NCBI GenBank assembly: GCA_018524725.1
Contig: JAEUWP010000207.1
Span: forward strand, 605,630-669,629
Direction of reading: 5' to 3'
Length of the DNA: 64,000 nucleotides
Origin: Podaxis mareebaensis
Taxonomy: Eukaryota > Basidiomycota > Agaricomycetes > Agaricales > Agaricaceae
Position numbers and translations under genes: made by a program. Within the stretch, counting starts at the first letter, position 1, and the number at the start of each line of letters is the position of its first letter. The notes beneath the pieces are model-generated. The model saw only the letters and a program-made list of their open reading frames with translations. It searched no databases and had not been told where the DNA came from. Shown here one piece after another: positions 33,806 through 49,519 of this stretch.

Positions 33806-35639
33806 ATGGATCTCAACACCGTCAACACTGACCTTGTCTCCCGCGAGTTTCTCGCCGTCGTCCTCGCTGGCTTTGGGAATGAGTACGTCCGTCGTGCTTC
33901 AGCTTACTCCCTTTTCTTATACGTCCAAGACTCTTGCCCCTGACAGGCGACTACGGAGATGAACCCTGCCCCAAGGCCCTCTTGCCCGTCGCAAACCGGC
34001 CAATGATAGAATACGTTCTCTCTTGGATCGAACAGTCCGGCATAAAAGGTGAGAGACCGCTGTGTCATAGCTCTCGCATGCATGCTCACCCCTGCGAAGA
34101 TGTTCTTCTGATCTGCCCCACTGGTCACCGACCTGCCATCTACCATCATATTCACTCTGATGTCTCCTCCTCAAACCTAAATATCGACCTACAGACATAT
34201 GATGAGACAATAGACAGTAGTGTTGGGACGTGTACACTGCTGCGGCATTTTGCCAGCCGCATCCGAGAAGACTTTGTTCTCTTACCTTGTGACTTCATCG
34301 CTCCCCCTTCACTTCCTCTCACCACCCTTCTGAACCGGTTCCGCGCCGATTCTGGTTCGGATGGCTCGATCGCGACCGCATGTTGGTATGCTGCCCCCAA
34401 ACCTGAAAAGACAACGTCTCCCGAAGAATGGGGTCTCGTTACCCCTCCGACTCCTATCGTATGGGATGATAATTCCGGAACCCTGCTGCACGTCGACACC
34501 GCGGATGACCTGGACAAGAACTCCGAAGAGCTGAAACTCAGGATGTCTCTTCTGTCAATGTATGCATCTCCTTTTCTTTCATCCCCCACACTTCAGCTCC
34601 ATTTTAAGATATCCTCGAGTTCGCCTTTCGTTGAATTTCCAAGATTCCCATGTCTATGTCTGCAGACGGTCAGTGCTAGACGTCCTGCTAGAGAAACTGC
34701 ACTTCGACTCTTTCCGAGAAGAATTTCTTCCGTGGCTGTGCAAGGTCCAGTACCAGAGACTGAAGAGGAGAAAATACGGACACGGTTTGGTTATTCGCTG
34801 TCATTAAGGCCTCAACTTATGCTCGTTTTGTTCAGTTCTATACCCGGAGGCAGACACGCCATCTTCCCAGTCGATTGCTTTACAACATTCCACCCTTCTC
34901 ACATTTGATCGCAGCAAAGACAATACCCTTTCCCCTGTTTCTGACGTTGAAGGAGATGTTCCGGCAAGTTTAAAGGTCGGGCTAGTTTTGCATCGCTTTG
35001 ATGCTGGTTTTGCAATTCGCGTCCACAACTTGCATTCGTTCGTAGAGGTCAATAGACGAGTAAGGATCCTCTCATCTTCTCCGGCTCGTCCCTGATGATT
35101 TTAGATGCTTTCGAATGCAAACTACACCCTGCCAACCGACCCCAAAAACCGTGCTCTTATTGACCAAAAATCCCAAATTTCCAGCGACACTATCATTGGT
35201 GACTCCACGAAAGTTTCAGAGAAAACAACGATCAAGAAATCAATCATCGGCCGGCACTGTATTATCGGCAAAATGGTCAAGATCGCCGGCTGCATACTAT
35301 TGGATCATTGTGTGATTGAAGATGGGTTCGTTGTCATGATCTTTTTCTCTTGTGCAAAGATTTAGTCTCCGCTAGTGCAAAAATCGATGGATGTGTGTTG
35401 GGCAAAAACACGAAAATTGGCACTAAAGCAGAATTATCTCGTTGCGTGACCCAGGCAGGGTATGAAGTTAGCGCCGGAGGTCTGTCTTTCTTCGTCTGAT
35501 CATTACAACTTGACTAATATTCCCCATAGACACAATCAAAAACGAAAAGCTTGAAGCTACAGATTGGACTGCTGCTCCTGATGCAAACGAAAGTGATGAT
35601 AGCGAAGCAGTTGAAAGCGACAGAAGTACTAATGCGTAG
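33806..35639 (+). CDS. GCD1: Translation initiation factor eIF2B subunit gamma
   Basis: Eight exons (33806-33882, 33930-34048, 34100-34559, 34609-34784, 34836-35059, 35105-35325, 35376-35479, 35530-35639) give 496 aa. The nucleotidyl-transferase-like domain begins EFLAVVLAGFGNELLPLTGD, then PCPKALLPVANRPMIEYVLS. VYVCRRSVLDVL and the left-handed beta-helix hexapeptides (STKVSEKTTIKKSIIGRHC, IGKMVKIAGCILLDHCVIED, GKNTKIGTKAELSRC) follow. eIF2B is the guanine exchange factor of eIF2; gamma pairs with epsilon in the catalytic subcomplex. The acidic C-terminus (ESDDSEAVESDRS) is family-like. It converges on eIF3c with 60 bp between stop codons. Confidence 0.93.
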
Positions 35640-35699
35640 TGCGATGTACATTTTATCGGAATCAATGAACAGGCGACGTTACAAGTACAAGGCAGAAAA

Positions 35700-38630
35700 T
35701 CATCCACTCCTCTGAGAAATCTGGCCAGGCATCTGATTGCCTAATCCTTGTGAAAAGCGTGCGCCACGCCCTCGGGGGCCACCTGGCGAGGGCATCAGTG
35801 TCTTTTCAGTGCCCTGTTATGTCGACAAACACTTACCTCTCGTGCCTCGAGATCGCTCTCCGCGCCCCCGACGCTCCTGCAACTGCTCTCCACGTTTCTC
35901 GCCCTTAGTCCCATCGGCACGTTCAGACCACCCGCCACCTGAGCCAAATTTACTATCTAATGTTTTCTCGTTCTGTTCCACCATAGTTCCGAGCTTGTCG
36001 GCGATCACTTGAGCGAGCTGCTGAGGTCGGGACAACTCGATGCGGTGGAATACAATCACTCCGGATGACTGATCCAGCGAGGCTGCCAATTCCTCATTCC
36101 AAATCATTTTTGAAACGATGGATGTAACGGTCCGTAGTGGGAGTGAGAAAGTTCGGGATAACAGCGATAGAGACAGGGTACTGTAATGGGGAGCATAGGT
36201 GAAGAGATATGTTCGGAGCCCTTGTTCTTGGATACGCCTGGCCACGGTAATGAGTGAGACCATAATGAAGAGAAGGGTGTATATGAAGCATACTTTGCCA
36301 ACATCCCCTTGACGTTCGCCGCCTCCGGCATAAGGCTCCAGATCTTGATGCTCTGGATAAGATCTCGACATTTCTCCCAGTCACCATCTTGTAGCGCCTT
36401 GCTTGCCTGCATGATATGGTCTCTGGTACTCTCTGGGGGTCCTGTAAATACCTGTCGATCGGCGAAATCCAGCAGGCGCCTAAAAGGTTTTGATATAGCC
36501 TTTCGCTTCTGCTCCTCTGAATCAATGCTGGCCAGAAGAGGGATCTCCACGAGCATACTTGAAACGAGGAAGGCGGCCTCCAAGAGTTCGGTATTGATAT
36601 GCATGTGGAAAGGCAGCATCCGTTGTTTCTCGGCTTTCTCTTGTTCAGGAGTAAGCGCTTGGAACCGTTGCTGATGGACGCCTTGGGCGAGTAGCTCCTT
36701 GACTCTTTGGGTCGTGAAAATCTCTTGTAATGTTGCCTGGGCCTCTTTGATCAAACCTGACCTAAACGCACATAGGCCAAGTTGGACAATCGTACGATTA
36801 TATAAGATTTGCGTTGCAACATCGGCTGAGTGGATCGATTCTTGGAGGTGTGACATTAGGAGCATGTCGCGAGCGGTATAAAAGTCGTTGTGGAGTGCAT
36901 GATGATAGATGTGACTGAGCATGGCCCGAGTGCGGAGAAGGCTGTTACCGGACTTGTACAGATAAACACATAACGCATGAACCAAGGCGGACGATGTCCC
37001 AAGGCTTGAGAGAACCTTGCTAGGTTTGATTTCAGAGGCATCTGCCGCAGATTCCAGGGCCTGCACCACGGCGTTTGGCTAAAATCGTCATTTATTGCTC
37101 GTTCCAGCGCTAAAACAGGTCAACAATGCTTACCTTCGAATAGATGTGTTCCAAACGTCGCATAATCACTCGGCCCAGTGGTTCATCTTGACCGGTCTTT
37201 TCATAAAAGGCTTGGGCTCGGCAGATGGTGCAATACAGGACCTTTTCATCCTTGAGGCGCTCGACATACTCGGTACCATGAGGATCGATGTGTTGTAAGC
37301 TGCGGGTAAACTCGTCGTCCAAGCGATCAATGAAACTGATTATGCTGCCACGAATCCGCACAATACCGCCTTCCGTTTGTGGCGTCCTTTCAGTTAGTTC
37401 ATCATAGTCGTCGACGATCTCTTGGACCGAGTAGTTGGTGTCGGACGCGACAATCGAGACAAGTTGATCAACTTCTCGTTGTGCAGAAAGCCACAACTCG
37501 GCTGGCATGTGAGACGAGGCGGAGGAATTGAAGTCAAATCTCGAAGAGATAAGAGCAAGGAGTACCCGGATACGTTGATAAGTTGTCGCTGCCACTTCCA
37601 ATAGTTTCTCGAGAATGCGAATTTGCTCCGCCCGATCAGTGTTCTGGATTGTTGAGGGTGGTTAGCTCGTGCTCGTGAGGGTTCATGAATGGGCTCACCT
37701 TCTTGCCTCGGGCTTCCTGGACGGCTTGGAGGTTTTTCAGGACTCCTTCCGCTGTAAATTGCATAACGCGTCCTCCCCTACCGACAGTGGCAAATTCTTC
37801 GTCATCCTCTTGCCGCGCAGATACACGATTCTGAGAGGATACAGTGGGTTGCGAGGGCACGGCGAGGGCAATGGCAGCTTGGTATTCACGTTCGAAGGCT
37901 TCCGGATCCTGAGGAGAGGCTATGTGAGTAAAGGTAGGGTGTGGAGGAATCAACGCTCACCGTTTGGTACTTGGCAACCTCTGATTCGTACTCTTTGAGC
38001 GCTTTCTTGATCTTCTGTTTCATAGCTGTAAGTGCCCTTGCCTTGGTGGCAGTCAACTTCTTTTTGGCATCCTTATCCGCAAGGGCGTTTTTGATAGAGG
38101 TGTCGAGGCTCAAGAGAGTTCTAATGTAAAATGGAGAGACAGGCTCAGAGACATTTTGCTGCCGTTGAACCATTCGCGCGAGCTTATCAAACTCTAACCC
38201 AAAACTTCAGAGCACATAGAGCCGAGTGGATGAAATACGGACCATTTGAGATGACGACCCAATCATCGTTCTTCAAACCGTTGTCAATGACTTTGCCAGT
38301 AGCTTCCATTTCCGCTAATCTTCTTTCTTGGGCGCTGAGAATGCGTGCGGCAGGCTTGTCTTCATCATCACTTGTTTCCTCATCCGTCTCATCACGTAGT
38401 GGCAATCCTGGTCGTCGTTTTTGAAGTACATCGCTCTCGCTCTCGCTTTCTTCTTCCGACGATTCTGTCGACGAGTCGGAGCCTGCGGTGCGAAGAAAAC
38501 GAGACATGGCAGGTTTTGCAGCGCTAGTCGTTGGTTTTTGGGGAGCCTCATCACCACTGGTCATGAGCTCGTCCTCAGACTCCTCTGTGTCTGAGTCTGA
38601 ATCGCCAGCTTGTCTGAAGAAACGGGACAT
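35700..38630 (-). CDS. NIP1: Translation initiation factor eIF3 subunit c
   Basis: Seven exons (38243-38630, 37961-38193, 37699-37908, 37134-37643, 36294-37078, 35837-36237, 35700-35782) give 869 aa. The N-terminus [20 protein letters not shown] is the acidic eIF3c head that binds eIF1 and eIF5. Then come [50 protein letters not shown] and [20 protein letters not shown], matching the family in order. The PCI domain is near [20 protein letters not shown] and [20 protein letters not shown]. The tail is RGG-rich ([20 protein letters not shown]). It is part of the eIF3 scaffold on the 40S subunit. Confidence 0.95.
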
Positions 38631-38792
38631 GATGAGTGCAGAGATAATAATGATATATAATACAAGCCCGAGCCTACTCCCCCCAAAATTTAGAGTTTCG
38701 GAGATTGCCGGTAATGACTCAGCAGGAACATAGTATACTTAACAAAACTAACAGTTGAAAGTCCAAGGTAAGTACAGTCTGCAATTAATATT

Positions 38793-39767
38793 CTACATAC
38801 AGACGTATATCACCGCTCCGCCAAGCACCTGAAGGGATCTATTAGTATCCGTATCTACTGTCGTCAGCATAAAGCACTTGCCCTTCTCCGGACAGCAAAG
38901 CTATTATCCCTATCGTGATACCCGACACGATCTTCCGGTCCCAGTGAGGTCGATCCCAGTTAGCATAGGCCAGGTATCCCAAGGTGCCGAGGACGGCTGT
39001 ATTGGCTGCAAACCTCAGTCAGCAATTGTATTCACAAGCTTTCAAGATCATATTCCGACTCACTAAGCCCCACCAGACCTCCAAGCACGCCTGGCCTTAG
39101 AACCACTTTTCGTACTTCCTTGTAAAGCGAAGCGCCTTGTTCCTTCGCCCGACGTTCCTCTTCTCTCCCACGAGGTGTTCGACGGTACTTTTCAGCAGCG
39201 TATCCCTCAGCCAGGAATAACCCAGCGGTTGCGGCAGCCGTAGAGAGAATAAAGGTTGTGTCCCTGCGCAAGTTCGGTTTGACATAAAATGTTCGACCAA
39301 GGCCCACCAGAAGTCCAAGATTAACTGCTTAGGTGATTATCAACGGATGACCATGAAACTGATTAGGAGTCGCTACCAAGACCAAAACAACCACCCGCTG
39401 TTTTAGGACGGAGAAGGAAGCGCTTTGCCGCTTCCCAAAGATATGTTCCTTCGGCCTTTGCCTCTCTCAAACGTTTATCCCTGTCATGGCCTCCAGAATT
39501 AGACTTGTTTTCGTCGCTTTCACTTGGTGAGAAATGGTGTGCTTCCGATGTATATGTACGAGGGTTCTCCTTTAACGCTCGGTCTACGACGTTGATCTTT
39601 GCTGTGTCGTCGATGATGTCGCTGGCTTCGGGGGGCGATGTATTAAGGAGGGCTGGATCCGGCTGGGGCTGCAACGGATAGTTAGGGTGCTGTGAGTCAC
39701 CAGGGGAAAGATATACCTGAGGCGACTGGGGTGAAACGTTTGAAGCAGCCACGGATGCGTAGGACAT
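38793..39767 (-). CDS. OM14-like mitochondrial outer-membrane protein with repeated membrane module
   Basis: Exons 39377-39767, 39064-39324, 38878-39005 and probably 38793-38828 (271 aa). Start MSYASVAASNV. About 100 polar residues (PDPALLNTSPPEAS, DDTAKINVVDRALKENP) precede two copies of a membrane module: FLLRPKTAGGCFGLVNLGLL with EGYAAEKYRRTPRG, and VVLRPGVLGGLVGLANTAVL with LLSGEGQVL. This is the layout of fungal OM14-domain proteins; yeast Om14 is an outer-membrane receptor for cytosolic ribosomes. The 3' end has two options: a stop at 38842 without splicing, or an intron (38829-38877) with a perfect tactaat branch site and stop at 38793. I prefer the second. Confidence 0.65.
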
Positions 39768-40039
39768 TGGATGTGGGTAGTGCAAGGGAATCCAAGGAGG
39801 AACTCTGCTGGGTCATATACTGCATTCGTATGTGGTCCAAGAGCTAGGACGATATCACTCCATTGACGTCATCCACCGTCATAACTGATGGCCATTTACT
39901 ATATATCATTAGTTCAACACTGCTAAATAGTCTATCCATATTTACTCATCCTTTCCGTTTGGGTATAAAGGGTATATCTGAGGCAACATTGGGAAACGTC
40001 GGCATAGAGTGCGCAAAACAATGAAAGCATGTGATGCCA

Positions 40040-43000
40040 TCAGAACACTTCTTGAGAGTGAGGGCAATCAGCAGAACTATGCCCCCACGTCTCGCAGTCT
40101 GAACAAAACTTCTCCGTAGAAGAATGAGTACCAGCCAAAGACGCTGGTGCATCCTCTTTCAAAAGGTCGCAATTGAAAATGTCATGCCCAGGGCGTTCGC
40201 AGATTTCGCATACACTTTCAGTCGTCGACTGGATGACTTCAGCATCAGAGCTCTTCATTGAGGTCGAGCTGCTCTGATGACGCAAAGTTTCTCCGCCGTT
40301 CTTGGTTGACTTCTTCAATTTGGTTAGTTTCTCCTTCAAACGTTCCACTTCCTGTTCGAGTTCATCCTGCCCAACGAGCTCATTAACAAGGAAGTGACGA
40401 GGCAACGCAATGAACGTACTTCGCGGTATATCTATGCCGTTCGGTTATCAATACATGATTAAACGCTAGGATGATTGTGGACGTGCCTTGGACTCGACCA
40501 GAGCTTCGAGTTCGCTGATTTCTTTGTTCAACTATTGAATAGTATGAGCAAATGTTGATGATAGTTTGGGTCATTTGTTGACGCACGTCATGTGTTGTCC
40601 TTGTGTACTTCATTTCCATCTCAGCCAAACGTTTCCGTAACTGTTCCGTATCGGCCTGGAGGCGATTATGTTATCAACTGCTGAAGATGGGAAGGATTGC
40701 TCACTTCATAGCGAATCGTCTGTTCTTTTAGAAGTCGTCGTATGGTTTCAGCATCGCCTGACACCACGGATCCCTCCGATTCTGGATTGACGTTTGTCCC
40801 ATCGGTATCAAGATTGCTCTCTAGTATTTGGATTTCCTGGTAGATTTTCAGACATTATGCAGACTAAGGAGTAACCGATGCGAACCTGACGGAGATGTTC
40901 TGATTCGGTCTGGAGCATCTGTGTCTCCGATTTCAAAATTTGGTTTTCCGATTCTAGCAGCTTGATCTTCTGGGTTGCCACCGTATGTTCCTTCTGAAGT
41001 TCCTGGACAATGTGTCTGCGATTGCCTTGTGAGAATCGGCGAATAACAAAGACGCAAGATCATACTTGAGGCCGGTTATTTCTTCGCGGGCAGTGGACAA
41101 TTCAACCTTCGACGGCGATGTGAAGATCCTCGGATTGTCGCCATTTGTAAGGGATGCATCGCGATTCGTTCTTTTCTTCTCCGTTTCGTTCACACTCGTC
41201 AAGTCCGCGATCCGCGCGAGGAGTTCGTTGTTCTGATTTAAAAGCTAGGAGAGCCGGTCAGAAGGAGGTTGAAACGAGCCAGTCAGTCATGTACACACTT
41301 GGAGGTTTTCGGCTCTAAGATCATCTTCCTGTTTTCCAAGTCCCGGCTGCCCCGATCGCGTGGAACCACCTTCTAACCCCTCAACATTCTGGAAGTGAAC
41401 GTCGCTATGAGGTTGTTAAGTCTTTATGAAATCTTGGGTACTCACCGCAAGTTCCGCTCGAAGGCTTTCAATTTCTGCCCGAGCGTTCTCTAGGGCAACC
41501 TGGCTTTCGCGCAGCGCTTCTTCAATCTCTTCCACACGGTTTCGGGCGCTGGCCTCTGCCTTAGCCATCCTCTCTACTTCACGTTGCCCTTCCGTCAGCT
41601 CCAATTTCATGTTGTCCTCCTTTTCTTTTAACTTTTTCATGCGTTCCCTCAAGGCGTTTTCTTCCCTTTCGCTGGCGGCTCGTGAGTCCTCAATGGCGTC
41701 CTCCATCATTGTTATCTTTTTCTGCAAGTACAAGACTTGGTCTCGCAGACTTTCGTTGTCAATCTCGGCAGCAGATCGATGATTTGATGCATGTGATGGG
41801 ATTTCCGGTTCTTGGTTCGCGACCCCTTTCTCCAGGTTGGCAACGCGGCATTCGAGATCATATCGTTGACTATCAGCAGCACTAAGTCTCTCCTCGTAAA
41901 GCGCGATCGTTTCCTGGCTGGGAATAAAGAAAACAACTCTTTAATGTAAAAATGTGCTCACCTGTCCAGCCAACCTGAGCTCATCAACTTGGGTTCCTAG
42001 CTCATCCACCTGAGTAAGAAGGTCCGCTTTCGTGTCCTGCAGAATTTGGTTCTCTTTCTCCAGTTTTTGCCGTAACGAGATAACGCCCGCTAATTCACCA
42101 TTGAGATTCTCAATGGTGCGCTGTGATTCCTCGCGTTGAAGGGCCAATTGATTTTCGAGTTCATCAACCCGTTTTTGACTGGCGTGATGGAGCTTTTGCA
42201 AGTCCTGGAGACTGGCCAAGGTTGTTTCATGAGCCTTTAGTAGCTCATCTCTATCCTTGGTTAATCTTGCGTTGTCTTGTTCAACTCTGTCGCGGTCTTC
42301 TTCCAGCTTTCGGATAAGGGAGGTTTGCTTGTCGGCCTCAGTCTGCTCCTTCTCAGATCGAAGACGTCCATTCTCGCCTTCTAGCGCTTCAATGCGCGCT
42401 TGGAGCTCGAGTATACGGTCATCTGTAGCGCCCAAATGAGACGAACCTGCAGATTCGGGACGATCTGAGTTATCACTACCATCCGCCATCAGAAGCGCGA
42501 TGCGATCTTGTAATGCCTTGCCTTGGAGTTCAAGGTTGGTTAGTGCTAGTTCTTCCAAACCTGATTTATTGATAGACGTCGAACGTGAAAAGGCGGATAT
42601 TGGAGAGGCGGGAGGGGGCATAGCGACAGCACTAGGGATTCGACCCCGGGGTGTATTGTGGGCAGATCGACGTCGGGCGGAAGGAAGTGACGATCCTATA
42701 TTGGAGACACGCCCATTGAGTCCGGGTTTGGGAGTCGAGAAAGGAGAGCCAGGAGGACGCGATGGAGAGGAAAGTGTCCGCGAAATCGGTGATGGTGAAG
42801 AGGGCAAGTTGGAAGCGTGTTCTCCCATTTGTCTAACAGGGCTAGCGGTCTGTTCCTTTCTGGAACTGAGTTGTTTGGCCGTCATATTGGCATATTTCGC
42901 AGCTCTTGACCCAGGCGTTAACTTCTCCGGCAGCTTTTTTGAGTCGTTTTTCGGTCCGATCGTAGACTTGAAGGGGTAATTGGATTTTGCGGGAGGAGCG

Positions 43001-43866
43001 ATTCCTGGTGTTATCCTACCGCTAGATGTTGATGGTGTGATACAGCCATTGAGGGAAGGGGTGACGCGACCGTTGGATAATGATAAAGATGGCATACGGG
43101 ATGTCGAGAGAGATGGTGTACTACGTCCCGAGAACGAGGGTGTGGCACGGCCGTTCCTTGAGGATGCAACAGATGGAGGACGAGGTGCACTGGGTTGATA
43201 AGAATGACCGGGAGACAACTTGGTTGTTGCTACGAAGACGCCGCAATTTTCTGGGCACGAAAAATATTGAATTCTGTAATTGCAAAACGAATTTGATAAA
43301 CACTACCGCTATTATCAAATTTGGGTGTAGCATAGGGGGACTCACCCGTTTACGCTGCCGTTATTCTTTCCCTTGCCCGCAAACTGTCCACTCAGCTCGA
43401 CGCCAGCCCACAGGCCATTCTTGCCTTCAATTTCCCCCATATACCGCAAGGTACCCTCTAACGCGAGGGTATCAATCCTGACACTATCTCCGACCTCAAA
43501 TTGCCTATTGACATTCTTCGCAAATACATCAGAGTGTCGACTTGGAGGTCGGCTGGTCGGTTTGGCGGGCGCTGGGGTTTTCGCGCGTTCAGGTGGTCGG
43601 GTGACATTATGACGTTCAGCCACGGAGCGGCGGCCTGATTGGAGGGAATGAGAGGAAGAAAACTGTGGGTCTGTCTGCAATATGCGGTGTTGCGCGGGAT
43701 CATTTGCCTTTATAGCATCGGCCAATGCACGAGACATGTAATCAGCATCATTAGGTTGAGCTGACTGGAGTACGCTTGAAACTGAACGTGAACGGCCTGG
43801 TGTGGGGATACCAGTCCTTCCTGGCGCAGGAATACCTGATTGTCGAGGTTTTCCTGGAGTAGTCAT
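40040..43866 (-). CDS. CLIP-170-like microtubule plus-end protein (CAP-Gly, coiled coil, zinc knuckles)
   Basis: Eleven exons (43346-43866, 41962-43273, 41446-41913, 41299-41388, 41066-41244, 40886-41015, 40705-40836, 40587-40655, 40487-40531, 40420-40431, 40040-40366) give 1094 aa. The N-terminal CAP-Gly domain reads FEVGDSVRIDTLALEGTLRY, GEIEGKNGLWAGVEL, GKGKNNGSVNG and IQYFSCPENCGVFV. A Ser/Pro/Arg-rich basic region with GRxTPS repeats, then ~700 residues of coiled coil follow. Two C-terminal zinc knuckles (CEICERPGHDIFNC and CSDCETWGHSSADC) are the CLIP-170/Tip1/Bik1 signature. The protein tracks growing microtubule ends and recruits dynein/dynactin. A 12-nt exon (40420-40431, IYRE) follows a GC-AG intron. 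An alternative start lies upstream at 43926. Confidence 0.92.
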
Positions 43867-44110
43867 GGTAGAAATACGAGAATACGAGAGATGGAATGGT
43901 TGGGAACGACGTGCAAAGATTGCCAATTGTGTAAGTCGCGTAACACTAAACAGTCATGCTCATCCGTCACGTGAGACCTGGTCTCTGCATTTCTTCGCAT
44001 ATCACAAATAGCCAAGAGGTGAAGCAAAGCCATGGGATTATAGACATAGGAAACAGGCATAGTGGCGTAGACATGGCGCATGCAGAAGCGATAACAACAG
44101 GCCTCCTCCT

Positions 44111-44733
44111 TTAACCGCGCTTCTTCGAAACACCAACGGTCTTACCCCGACGACCTGGACCGGGATCAGAGCCAAGTTCGAAGTCACTTAGTCAAGCGTA
44201 CCTGTGGTTTTGGTGTGTTGGCCTCTCACACGAAGGCCCCAGAAGTGCCTAAGACCGCGATGGGCACGGATCTTCTTCAGACGCTCAAGATCGTCTCGAA
44301 GTTTGGAGTCAACACCGTTGGAGAGAATTTGAGAGTTTTTGCCATCTACAATATCCTTCTGTCTATTGAGGAACCATGTGGGGATTTTGAATTGGGTGGG
44401 GTTCTGAATGATGGTAACGAGGCGTTCGAGTTCATCAGAGTTGAGCTCGCCAGCGCTAGAAGATCGTGAGCGGGATCCACTCTATGCAGGGGGTGACAAC
44501 CTCACCGTTTATTGAGATCCACATCAGCCTTCTTGCACACAATGTTGGAGTAGCGGCGACCAACACCCTTAATCTCCGTTAAAGCGTACATAACCTTGCG
44601 CTTTCCATCGACGTTGGTGTTCAATAACCGGAGAATGTGCTGGATATGTAAAACATTTAGTATCCCAGTCGCGCATGGTGTCAAGGTTGCCGACCTGGAA
44701 TTGTTGGTGCGCTTCCGGGACGACTAGAGACAT
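44111..44733 (-). CDS. RPS18: 40S ribosomal protein S18 (uS13)
   Basis: Four exons (44695-44733, 44506-44639, 44202-44455, 44111-44154) give 156 aa, the normal length. [60 protein letters not shown], then [20 protein letters not shown] and [20 protein letters not shown] are nearly invariant in eukaryotic uS13. It sits on the head of the small subunit and contacts bridge B1 and the P-site tRNA. First intron directly after codon 13, as in many ribosomal protein genes. Confidence 0.97.
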
Positions 44734-45183
44734 CTTGGAATAAGTTTTTTGACCTGGAAGGAAGTATATCAGTTGAGAACTTGAGGACACTGGAACTACT
44801 TGATCAAGTCCTATTCAAAGGTGATCCGGAAGTATTGAGTGCAATCCATCCCTTTTGAACCGAAATTTTCAAGGAACGTAGGCAACAATGCATGGATGGG
44901 TGCTTCAGACGCAGTAGAACAGGTTGTCAAATGCTCACCTTGCGTGGGTCTTGCTTGCGTCGTCGTCAACTGCGTTCGTGGAGGTGTATTGCTCGACCAG
45001 GGAGGGGCGGCTCGGCGTTTGCCGATGTTGTTTGTAGCTATTGATTCATTACAAATCTTGACAATAAAGGTCAACCGGTCTCATCGACACGTCCGCGCCA
45101 AGCCTGAATTCGGGAGATCCGATAACCAATCAAAGAAAATATTATATCTAAAATCCCGTAATACCATGTAAGACAAATGATAT
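44734..45183. other. Intergenic, RPS18 upstream region
   Basis: These 450 bp hold the 3' UTR of the alanyl-tRNA synthetase gene and the promoter of RPS18. Open frames on either strand here have no recognisable family features. No snoRNA box pair was recognised. Confidence 0.4.
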
Positions 45184-48823
<3,640 letters not shown>

Positions 48824-48963
48824 GAGATTGGAAATCTATCTGACTCGAGCGGCACTTGCCGTAGACGCGACCATGCGATACGTCACATGACTCGACTCCA
48901 GTGACACCCGACCAGTGTGAGGAAGGGTTGGTGTTTTCTGGCCGTGTAGACTTGTAGTCCGCC
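48824..48963. promoter_or_regulatory. Divergent promoter, ALA1 / mitochondrial bL34
   Basis: 140 bp separate the upstream ALA1 ATG and the bL34 ATG. It contains gcgatacgtcacatgactcgac, with CGTCACATGACTC holding CACATG and TGACTC (a Gcn4-type half site). General amino-acid control of the synthetase is therefore possible but unproven. Confidence 0.4.
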
Positions 48964-49311
48964 ATGCCGCGTATCGCCCAGTCCATCCTCCGACTTCTGG
49001 CAAGTCCTCCACGTCTCCAGATCGGTACTATCGCTGCACGAAGTCTCGCTCGACCATTTCTGCAGTCCTTCTCTTTTCGTCCTCTCCTCTCGGCCTCGCG
49101 CTTCCTCGCGCTTCCTCTGAAGCCATCTTCCTCCCCAGTTCTGGGCGCCCTCGTTCAAATGCGATTTGCTCAGCGCGGAATGGAGTATCAGCCCTCACAG
49201 CGCAAACGCAAGCGTAAGCATGGTTTTTTAGCGCGTAAACGCAGCCTGGACGGCCGTAAAATTCTCCTGCGTCGTCTCGCAAAGGGTCGCAAGTACCTGA
49301 CTCATTGGTGA
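48964..49311 (+). CDS. Mitochondrial ribosomal protein bL34
   Basis: Intronless, 115 aa. The last ~45 residues are bacterial-type L34: [20 protein letters not shown], then [20 protein letters not shown]. The preceding ~65 residues ([20 protein letters not shown]...) are Arg/Ser-rich without acids, a mitochondrial targeting sequence. L34 binds 23S rRNA in the large subunit core. Confidence 0.94.
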   Translation: MPRIAQSILRLLASPPRLQIGTIAARSLARPFLQSFSFRPLLSASRFLALPLKPSSSPVLGALVQMRFAQRGMEYQPSQRKRKRKHGFLARKRSLDGRKILLRRLAKGRKYLTHW

Positions 49312-49519
49312 GGGTGGTATTTCATTGTTCATATTAGCAAGGCTGAATGCTGCTTTGCAGAATCATAAATTCTACATTTTTATCGCACTCACAGACACCG
49401 TTATTCGTACACCGCCGGGAATCTCTTATTTTAGGGGTCATGAGGTTAGAGGTACTGAGGTGCAAATAGCAGCTATAGATATATAATGCAGCCCTACTCG
49501 ATCACATCTAAAAGCAACG

